Source: Verrucomicrobiota bacterium (GTDB lineage: Bacteria; Verrucomicrobiota; Verrucomicrobiia; Chthoniobacterales; UBA10450). Taken from it: a stretch of 6,383 nucleotides of DNA. The stretch covers positions 1 to 6,383 of the forward strand of contig QHQV01000088.1 of assembly GCA_003219945.1 (NCBI GenBank), in the 5' to 3' direction. The position numbers were made by a program, and so were the translations under genes. This document shows, piece after piece, positions 1 through 5,282 of the stretch. Below the pieces are notes generated by a model that was given only the letters and a program-made list of their open reading frames with translations, made no database searches and was not told the DNA's origin. Each line of letters opens with the position of its first letter. Position 1 is the stretch's first letter.

Positions 1-2546
1 AAGCGAAAGCCGAGCTGGAGCACTGGGAAAAACGGTGGCGCGAGACCGATGAGTTTGTCCCGTGGCCGCCATGCGCCACGACGTCGAGAGAATTTGTGCG
101 GATTTGGCGCGAAGCGTTTCGACCGCTGCGTGATTGGGTCAATGCATGCGCTCTCTGTGTTGCTGCTGAAGTGCAACGCGATTACCGCGAGTTCCGGCTC
201 GAGCGCGGCCTCGTCAAGTATGCGGACCAGGTGTCGCTCGCTGGAGAACTCATGCGGCTTCCGGATGTAGTGCGCCGCATTCGCGAAAATAATTACCGCG
301 TCATCCTCGATGAAGCGCAGGACACTGATCCGCAGCAATTCTTTGTATTGTTGGAGGTCGCGCGCTCCACAGAGGCAACCGGCGCTTGGATAGATGATCC
401 AGCCGGGGTAGCCGGGCCGCGACCCGGCCATTTTTGCATGGTCGGCGATTTCCAGCAATCAATTTATCGCGACCCCGCCGATCTTGCCCGCTATCGCGAG
501 CTACACGAAGTGCTCGCCGCTACGAACGCCGCGCAGGAACTGAAATTTTCCGTCACGTTTCGGCTGGATACTACGCAGCTTAATTTCGTGAACGCCACGT
601 TTGGCGAAATTCTGAATAACCAGGAAGGTCAGGTCGCGTTTGTAGAGTTGCATCCGCGTCCTGATGTGTTGCCGGGACAAGTGGTCCGATTCGATTTCGG
701 CTGCGATGTGGACCTTGCATTGCCGGAATCACAGCGCGCTGTAGTGGAAGCTCGCGAACTCGCTGCGTGGCTACACGATATCGGCCATCAAAAGTTGTGC
801 GCGGAATCATGGCGGCAGGTCGCGATTTTGTGTCCGCGGAAAGCGTGGTTGCGAACGTTGCGCGGGGCGTTGACGAATGTGGATCTGCCGGTGGAAGTCC
901 ACTCCGAAAGCGACAGAGAAGGTGAAAACCCGGCATACGCCTGGCTGACGGCGCTGTTGACGATCATGGTCGATCCAAACGCAAGCTACGAAGTTGTCGG
1001 CGTCCTCCGTGAAATCTTTGGGTTGTCCGATGACGACCTGCACCGATTTTCGCAGGCTTACCCGACACGATTCCAAATTAGAGAGCACACGAGTGGCAAT
1101 AGCGTGGTTGCGAAAACGTTGAACAATCTGTTGCGCATTCGCCAAGCCATCGTGCAACAACCATTGTTCAGCGCCGTACATGAGATCGTTCGATGCACGC
1201 AATTACGCGAACGCTTGCGGTCGCTTCCAGAGGAGGAATTTGCCGACTTATCCAGCGAACTCGACGAAGTGCTAAGCATTACCGCAAGCGCGGAAGCGCG
1301 CGGACTTTCGCTCTCAGATTTGGGGCAGACCTTGCGGACACAATTTCACGCTACGCGCGAGACTCATCCGTCGCAGCGGGACGCGATACAACTGATCACG
1401 GCACACAAAGCGAAAGGTTCCGAATGGCAGGCGGTCATCGTGCCATTCCTTACGCGTGAGATCCACGACACACATCCAGCGTATCCATACGCAATTCGGA
1501 ATGTGAATGCGCCCGGCGCAAAAATCATTCTTGATCCAACAGATTTCGACGAATGCAAAGAGGAGCTTAAACAAATCGACCGGCAGGAAATGGAACGGCT
1601 GCTTTACGTAGCCCTAACGCGCGCGAAGCACACGTTAGTATTGGCTTTTGATCGGCAATTCTTCCTAAATAGCCGCGGCCAATTTCACCGCAATTCGCAA
1701 ATCAGCTTGTTACGCGCCGGAGATCGCGGGTGCAACTGCGACGTAGTGGCGAGGCTATCGAATGAAGCGCGCGAATGCACTGAGACGCGTGACAGACAAC
1801 GGTCCGCACCGCTAGAACATATTTCCGAGCAGTTCGGGGCACGTGAGCTTGGTTGGATTGACGACGCTCGCCGGGAGGCAGCGCGCTTTGTTCAAACGAT
1901 CAGCCCCAGCAAGTTCGCGCAGGAACAAGAAATCCAGCCTGAGGCGGCCGCTGAGGCGTGGATCGAGATCGGACCGGAGTTGCGTCCGCCGCGCATTGGG
2001 AATCCAGCCACGCGCTACGGAATTTGGTGGCATGAGTTTGCTCAAAAAATCCCGTGGCATTCGCACCGAGACGTGTGGCAAGCGGCTTTTGAGGCGAATC
2101 TTTCTGATTCTCCCGAGCCGGCTCGCTCGATACGGGAATGGAAGCTGTTGATCAAATATGCGTCGGAGCATCCAGACTTTTTCGCCGGGAACATTTTCGC
2201 TGAGATGCCGTTCTTCTGGAGAATGGATGAGCAAAAATGCTTGGAAGGACTGATCGATGTTGCGCTTTTTCAGCCCGACGAAAAGAAATGGTTCATCCTG
2301 GATTGGAAAACGAACCGGGTCGAGCGAGATGAGCTTGAGAGCTTGCGCGTGGAGTATCGCCCGCAGATTGCGGCCTACTGGAAAGCCGTCACGGAGATGA
2401 CGAAGCGGCCGGTCAGTGCCGGAATTTATTCGACTGCGACAGGCGAGCTGATCGTGTACAGCGAAGACGAACTCGCACAGGAATGGGCGCGGATCAGAAC
2501 ATTGCCGCTAGACGATCTCGGGTCCGAGATCGTCGACTCCCGTTAG
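1..2546 (+). CDS. addA: AddA/RecB-type UvrD-family helicase with C-terminal PD-(D/E)XK nuclease, 5'-truncated by window edge
   Basis: This is the C-terminal part of an ATP-dependent 3'-5' helicase-nuclease of the kind that resects double-strand breaks. The frame is open to the left edge (first full codon at 3, about 847 residues visible), so the GTG at 96 is not the true start and the Walker A region is missing. Numbering from that GTG, I see motif II (DEAQDTDPQQ, residues 72-81), motif III (VGDFQQSIY, 116-124), motif IV (FRLD, 155-158), motif V (ITAHKAKG, 434-441) and motif VI (LLYVALTRAK, 502-511). A nuclease domain follows: WWHEF (His646), an AEMPFF strand (702-707), GLIDV (Asp721), LDWKT (Asp736, Lys738) and QIAAY (Gln757, Tyr761), so all the expected catalytic residues are present. 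Helicase plus nuclease in one chain fits AddA or RecB. The choice between them is inference because no AddB, RecC or RecD is visible. Motif III lacks the usual F/W-R-G-A-D tail. The gene runs convergently into the inositol synthase gene. Confidence 0.93.
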   Translation, partial: AKAELEHWEKRWRETDEFVPWPPCATTSREFVRIWREAFRPLRDWVNACALCVAAEVQRDYREFRLERGLVKYADQVSLAGELMRLPDVVRRIRENNYRVILDEAQDTDPQQFFVLLEVARSTEATGAWIDDPAGVAGPRPGHFCMVGDFQQSIYRDPADLARYRELHEVLAATNAAQELKFSVTFRLDTTQLNFVNATFGEILNNQEGQVAFVELHPRPDVLPGQVVRFDFGCDVDLALPESQRAVVEARELAAWLHDIGHQKLCAESWRQVAILCPRKAWLRTLRGALTNVDLPVEVHSESDREGENPAYAWLTALLTIMVDPNASYEVVGVLREIFGLSDDDLHRFSQAYPTRFQIREHTSGNSVVAKTLNNLLRIRQAIVQQPLFSAVHEIVRCTQLRERLRSLPEEEFADLSSELDEVLSITASAEARGLSLSDLGQTLRTQFHATRETHPSQRDAIQLITAHKAKGSEWQAVIVPFLTREIHDTHPAYPYAIRNVNAPGAKIILDPTDFDECKEELKQIDRQEMERLLYVALTRAKHTLVLAFDRQFFLNSRGQFHRNSQISLLRAGDRGCNCDVVARLSNEARECTETRDRQRSAPLEHISEQFGARELGWIDDARREAARFVQTISPSKFAQEQEIQPEAAAEAWIEIGPELRPPRIGNPATRYGIWWHEFAQKIPWHSHRDVWQAAFEANLSDSPEPARSIREWKLLIKYASEHPDFFAGNIFAEMPFFWRMDEQKCLEGLIDVALFQPDEKKWFILDWKTNRVERDELESLRVEYRPQIAAYWKAVTEMTKRPVSAGIYSTATGELIVYSEDELAQEWARIRTLPLDDLGSEIVDSR
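2511..2534. repeat. Perfect 11-bp inverted repeat at the 3' end of the helicase gene
   Basis: The arms GACGATCTCGG (2511-2521) and CCGAGATCGTC (2524-2534) are exact reverse complements separated by GT. As RNA this would form a stem of about 10 bp with a 4-base loop. It lies inside the last codons of the helicase gene, 9 bases before its stop, and 27 bases beyond the stop of the convergent inositol synthase gene. Neither strand has a T tract after it, so it is not a canonical intrinsic terminator. Because the DNA is symmetric it could still stabilise 3' ends or pause polymerase from both directions between the converging genes. The repeat is directly visible; the function is inferred. Confidence 0.6.
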
Positions 2547-2561
2547 CATGCGCTACTCAAC

Positions 2562-3668
2562 TCAGTTCTCTCGGTCGCCGCGGATGAATTGCTCGACGCA
2601 ACGAAATGCTTCGTCGTCGGTCATTTGCACTGGAGGATGCTTGGAAAAATAGGCGGAAGGGGAATGCAACACGCCGCCGATGCCGCGGTCGAGCGCGACC
2701 TTGCAGCAGCGGATCGCGTCGATCGCCACGCCGGCCGAGTTGGGCGAATCTTCGACTGATAGTTTCAAGTCAATTTCCATCGGCACATCGCCAAAGAGGC
2801 GGCCTTCCACACGAATAAACGCAATCTTATTGTCGAGCTGCCACGGTACATAGTCGCTCGGGCCGATGTGAATATTTTCGTCCACCAAACGATCGCCCAT
2901 CACTGACTGGACTGCCTCCGTTTTCGAAGTTTTCTTGGACGCCAGCCTGGTGCGATTGAGCATGTTCAGGAAATCGGTGTTGCCGCCCGTGTTTAACTGA
3001 TAAGTGCGCACGACTTTCACGCCGCGCTTCCGGAAGAGATCGACCAACGCCCGATGCACGATGGTGGCGCCCACCTGCGCCTTAATATCGTCGCCAATAA
3101 TCGGCAGATTTTTATCGGCGAATCGTTTTGCCCAAGCCGGATCACTCGCTATGAAGACGGGGATGTTATTGACAAAGCCGAGTCCGGCTTCCAACGCGCA
3201 ACCGGCATAAAATCGGGTGGCCTGCTCTGATCCGACGGGCAGGTAGTTGACCATCAGTTCGGCGGAGGAATTCTTTAGCTCGGTAATGATTTCTTCTCGA
3301 GTGGTTTCTTTCTCGAGCGGAAGAAATGTGCGCAGCGGATCCTGATCCTGCATGTGTGGCGGGTAACCATCCAGAACGCAGCCCATTTTCACAATGGCGC
3401 CGGTGAGCTTGATCTTTTCACAGAATATCTTCGTGCAATTGGGCGGCGAAAAAATAGCCCTGCTCACGTCCAAGCCGACCTTGCGCCGGTCGATATCGAA
3501 AGCGGCCACAACTTCAATGTCACTCGGACGATACCCGCCGATCTGCCGGTGCATTAAGCCAATGCTGGTACCATTGGCGGAGGAGGAGCCATCATAAAAA
3601 TTGAGTCCCTGCACGAGCGAACTGGCGCAGTTTCCAACGCCAACGATTGCGATTCTGATTTTTCTCAT
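2562..3668 (-). CDS. ino1: Inositol-3-phosphate synthase, actinobacterial type (368 aa, complete)
   Basis: Cytosolic NAD-dependent isomerase (EC 5.5.1.4) that turns D-glucose 6-phosphate into 1D-myo-inositol 3-phosphate, the first step of inositol synthesis. The protein opens with a Rossmann dinucleotide-binding loop, IVGVGNCASSLVQG (residues 8-21). It keeps the family signatures NYLPVGSE (141-148), PVFIASDPAWAK (170-181), IGDDIKAQVGAT (191-202), DFLNML (232-237), SKKTSKT (244-250), HIGPSD (267-272), EGRLFGDVP (288-296) and EDSPNSAG (306-313). The lysines in the SKKTSKT block and at 281 and 302 are candidates for the active site. Length and motifs match the compact mycobacterial-type enzyme (about 367 residues) rather than the longer eukaryotic one. 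The start is fixed by the Rossmann strand beginning at residue 4. No strong Shine-Dalgarno precedes it; the nearest, AGGT, lies about 18 bases upstream. No inositol monophosphatase or phosphatidylinositol synthase is in view, so whether the product feeds lipids, solutes or thiols is unknown. Confidence 0.96.
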   Translation of the reverse strand: MRKIRIAIVGVGNCASSLVQGLNFYDGSSSANGTSIGLMHRQIGGYRPSDIEVVAAFDIDRRKVGLDVSRAIFSPPNCTKIFCEKIKLTGAIVKMGCVLDGYPPHMQDQDPLRTFLPLEKETTREEIITELKNSSAELMVNYLPVGSEQATRFYAGCALEAGLGFVNNIPVFIASDPAWAKRFADKNLPIIGDDIKAQVGATIVHRALVDLFRKRGVKVVRTYQLNTGGNTDFLNMLNRTRLASKKTSKTEAVQSVMGDRLVDENIHIGPSDYVPWQLDNKIAFIRVEGRLFGDVPMEIDLKLSVEDSPNSAGVAIDAIRCCKVALDRGIGGVLHSPSAYFSKHPPVQMTDDEAFRCVEQFIRGDREN

Positions 3669-3720
3669 TTCTAAAAACTGAAAGCTACCTGATCTAAATA
3701 ATTCGGAGCAAGCGATAAAT

Positions 3721-3757
3721 TAGGCTGCGTCCGCTGCCGCGTCCCGCCTAGTTAGGC
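3721..3757. promoter_or_regulatory. Overlapping TAGGC/GCCTA dyads in the divergent intergenic region
   Basis: TAGGC occurs at 3721-3725 and 3753-3757, and its complement GCCTA at 3746-3750. The last two form a compact DNA palindrome, GCCTAGTTAGGC (3746-3757). The first pair could close a larger stem around a GC-rich core. The site is about 80 bases upstream of the ino1 start codon and about 60 bases upstream of the -10-like sequence of the TolC operon, so it could serve either gene as a regulator-binding site. Short dyads like this are common in GC-rich spacers, and no regulator is known from the window. Confidence 0.25.
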
Positions 3758-3772
3758 CCCCGAAATCGGGCC
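3755..3772. repeat. Small GC-rich inverted repeat in the intergenic spacer
   Basis: GGCCC (3755-3759) is complementary to GGGCC (3768-3772). An alternative pairing is CCCG (3759-3762) with CGGG (3767-3770) around an AAAT loop. It overlaps the right end of the TAGGC dyad. There is no T tract on either side, so it is not an intrinsic terminator. It may be part of the same regulatory site or have no function. Confidence 0.25.
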
Positions 3773-3815
3773 GCGAAGCCTGAATCTGTCTGAAGTCGCA
3801 CCGGCTTGCAAGGCC

Positions 3816-3824
3816 TGATATAAG
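3816..3824 (+). promoter_or_regulatory. Extended -10 promoter-like element for the TolC operon
   Basis: TGATATAAG matches the extended -10 form TGnTATAAT at all positions but the last. No convincing -35 box lies 16-18 bases upstream, which is tolerated when the TG extension is present. Transcription would begin near 3831. That would give a leader of about 50 bases starting just before the hairpin at 3836-3863. The call assumes a sigma-70-like consensus holds in this organism, and no start-site data are available. Confidence 0.4.
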
Positions 3825-3835
3825 GGCAAGAGTCA

Positions 3836-3863
3836 GAGGCCTTCCTATGCCAGGAAGGGCCTC
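3836..3863 (+). promoter_or_regulatory. Bulged stem-loop in the 5' leader of the TolC operon
   Basis: GAGGCCTTCCT (3836-3846) pairs with AGGAAGGGCCTC (3852-3863). The stem has 11 pairs with one bulged G and a loop of ATGCC. It sits near the expected 5' end of the mRNA and stops five bases before the Shine-Dalgarno. No T tract follows, so it is not an intrinsic terminator. It could protect the 5' end of the transcript or control translation. Its right arm ends in CTC, which together with the next C can alternatively pair with the GGAG of the Shine-Dalgarno. Confidence 0.55.
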
Positions 3864-3876
3864 CGCCAGGAGATAG
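3847..3876 (+). CDS. Possible 9-codon leader peptide (MPGRASARR) ahead of the TolC operon
   Basis: An ATG in the loop of the leader hairpin opens a 9-codon frame ending in TAG at 3874-3876, only five bases before the start codon of the first TolC-family gene. AGAGG at 3835-3839, with a 7-base gap, is a good Shine-Dalgarno for it, though part of it lies in the hairpin's left arm. The peptide has three arginines, all encoded by AGG or AGA. The position is that of a regulatory leader peptide coupled to the downstream gene. An ORF this short can easily arise by chance and I cannot assess conservation, so the call is tentative. Confidence 0.25.
   Translation: MPGRASARR
3868..3872 (+). promoter_or_regulatory. 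Shine-Dalgarno of the first TolC-family gene
   Basis: AGGAG lies 9 bases before the ATG at 3882 and supports that start codon. It overlaps the end of the possible leader ORF. GGAG (3869-3872) can pair with CTCC (3861-3864) across a GCCA loop, so access to this site may depend on the fold of the leader. Confidence 0.7.
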
Positions 3877-3881
3877 ACCAC

Positions 3882-5282
3882 ATGTGTTCGAAATTCGCAG
3901 CCATCAGTGTGATGATCGCTGCCGCTTTGGCCGCGTCCTCCCGCTCATTGGAAGCGATGCCGGTTTATGGCATCGAACAAGCAGTTGCGCTGGCCCAAGA
4001 ACGCAACCCCGAGATCCTAATCGCGCACAAGAAGGTGATAGCGGCGCGTGGTGGTTTCATTGAAGCCCGCTCGGGATATCTCCCATCGCTGAGCTCCAGC
4101 GGACTGTACGATAAACGACAGACCGAGAGCCAGACAAACCTTCGACAGGAAGATTACAACGCGATAGTAAAGCTCGAACAGAACCTTTATACGGGCGGAG
4201 CGGTTAGTAGTCAGGTGGCAATCGCACAATTGAACATCGCCAAGGCAAACTATGACCTTCAGGAGATGATCAGCCGCGTCACTATGGACGTGCGAATTGC
4301 GTTTAACGAACTGCTGCTGAACCAGGCGAAACTCCGGGTACACGAGGATTCCGTCCGGGTGTTCGAACAGGAACTCAAAGGCGAGCAGGAAAATTTCAAC
4401 GCTGGCATTGTTGGCAAATTAAACGTGCAGCGCGCTGAGGTGGCACTCGCCAACGAGCGGCCGGAATTCTTTAACGCGCAGACGGATTTGAAAAACTCGT
4501 ATTTGCGACTGGCAGAACTTTTCGGGACCGATGTCCCCCCTGGCAAACAGGCGCCTCCGTTCGAAATTTCGGGCCAGTTGCAGTATCGGCCCAATCATCC
4601 GGACCTTAACGACTGCCTCGCACGGGCTGACGCGGATCGTGGGATCATCAAAGCTCGGGCCAAAGACATCGAGATCGAAGATCGCCAGTACGTGCTGGAC
4701 CGCAGCGCAACGCGTCCACACGTGCGCGCCTTCTCGGGGTATGAAGTTTACAGCGAACGGGACCCCGATGTTGGCCCTGAATTTAACTACGGCGGCGTGG
4801 TCGGCATAAACGCCACGTGGAACATCTTCGATGGTCACGCGACCAAAGGGCGTATGCAGGCCACGCGCGCCCGGCGTGAGGCGGCGGTACAAGCCTTGGC
4901 AGCAGCGCGGCGCAGCGTGGCCTCGGAAGTCCGGAGCGCATTTTTCGATCTCCAACAAGCCGACCGCGTACTCGAGAGTGAAACAAAAAACGTGCAAACG
5001 GCGGATGAAGCGCTCGACATGGCCAGAGGGAACTTTGCCGCCGGATTGGGAACACAACTTGATGTGCTGCAAGCAGCCACCGACGTGACCCGGACCCGGA
5101 CGACCCGATTGAGCGCGATCTATCTGCATAACGTAGCTCTGGCCCGCCTTGGTCACGCCTGCGCCAGTTCAGCCGAAGCGCTCAATTTCGTATCCGACTT
5201 TAAAGACGTGAAAAACGAAAGCCCAAATGCTGCGCACGCTGCCGATCTGGCCAAGCCGCCGCAAAAAATGACTCAGCGATGA
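3882..5282 (+). CDS. TolC-family outer membrane efflux protein (466 aa, complete)
   Basis: Predicted outer-membrane channel subunit. Family members form trimers with a beta-barrel in the outer membrane and a long alpha-helical tunnel in the periplasm, working with an inner-membrane pump and an adaptor. The N-terminus has a Sec signal peptide: a Lys near the start, hydrophobic residues 8-18, and probable cleavage after SLEA (residue 25). Two outer-membrane efflux repeats follow, at about 30-215 and 245-430. The first opens with IEQAVALAQERNPEI and contains NFNAGIVGKLNVQRAEVALA (171-190). The second has WNIFDG (313-318) and NFAAGLGTQLDVLQAA (384-399). These are the paired helix-turn elements expected of the family, and the length is typical. 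A polar tail rich in Ala, Pro and Lys (about 438-466) follows the last helix. The start is supported by AGGAG 9 bases upstream. The stop overlaps the start of a second family member, so the two form an operon. Substrate and pump partner cannot be told from the window. Confidence 0.94.
   Translation: MCSKFAAISVMIAAALAASSRSLEAMPVYGIEQAVALAQERNPEILIAHKKVIAARGGFIEARSGYLPSLSSSGLYDKRQTESQTNLRQEDYNAIVKLEQNLYTGGAVSSQVAIAQLNIAKANYDLQEMISRVTMDVRIAFNELLLNQAKLRVHEDSVRVFEQELKGEQENFNAGIVGKLNVQRAEVALANERPEFFNAQTDLKNSYLRLAELFGTDVPPGKQAPPFEISGQLQYRPNHPDLNDCLARADADRGIIKARAKDIEIEDRQYVLDRSATRPHVRAFSGYEVYSERDPDVGPEFNYGGVVGINATWNIFDGHATKGRMQATRARREAAVQALAAARRSVASEVRSAFFDLQQADRVLESETKNVQTADEALDMARGNFAAGLGTQLDVLQAATDVTRTRTTRLSAIYLHNVALARLGHACASSAEALNFVSDFKDVKNESPNAAHAADLAKPPQKMTQR

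Noticed and set aside
96..98. GTG as the start codon of the helicase gene
   Set aside because: The same frame is open without a stop back to position 3, and the protein lacks the N-terminal Walker A region that must lie upstream.
580..1279. Three overlapping minus-strand open frames of 73-131 codons
   Set aside because: They overlap one another and lie opposite conserved helicase coding sequence, with no motifs of their own.
1812..2234. 140-codon open frame on the minus strand inside the helicase gene
   Set aside because: It lies opposite the nuclease-domain coding region whose motifs are intact, and its translation shows no family features.
2511..2534. Intrinsic terminator for the helicase or inositol synthase gene
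   Set aside because: The stem is strong but neither strand has a run of T after it, so I report it only as an inverted repeat.
3669..3720. A sigma-70-like promoter for ino1 in the AT-rich stretch before its start codon
   Set aside because: TATTTA and TTGCTC occur on the minus strand, but no pair with 16-18 base spacing fits, so no promoter could be placed.
3669..3881. A known riboswitch or small RNA in the divergent spacer
   Set aside because: I recognise no conserved riboswitch core; the visible structures are short dyads and one bulged hairpin.
4419..5156. 245-codon open frame on the minus strand inside the first TolC-family gene
   Set aside because: It is fully opposite a gene with clear family motifs, has no recognisable domain and no ribosome site I can see. 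It is a shadow of GC-rich codon use.
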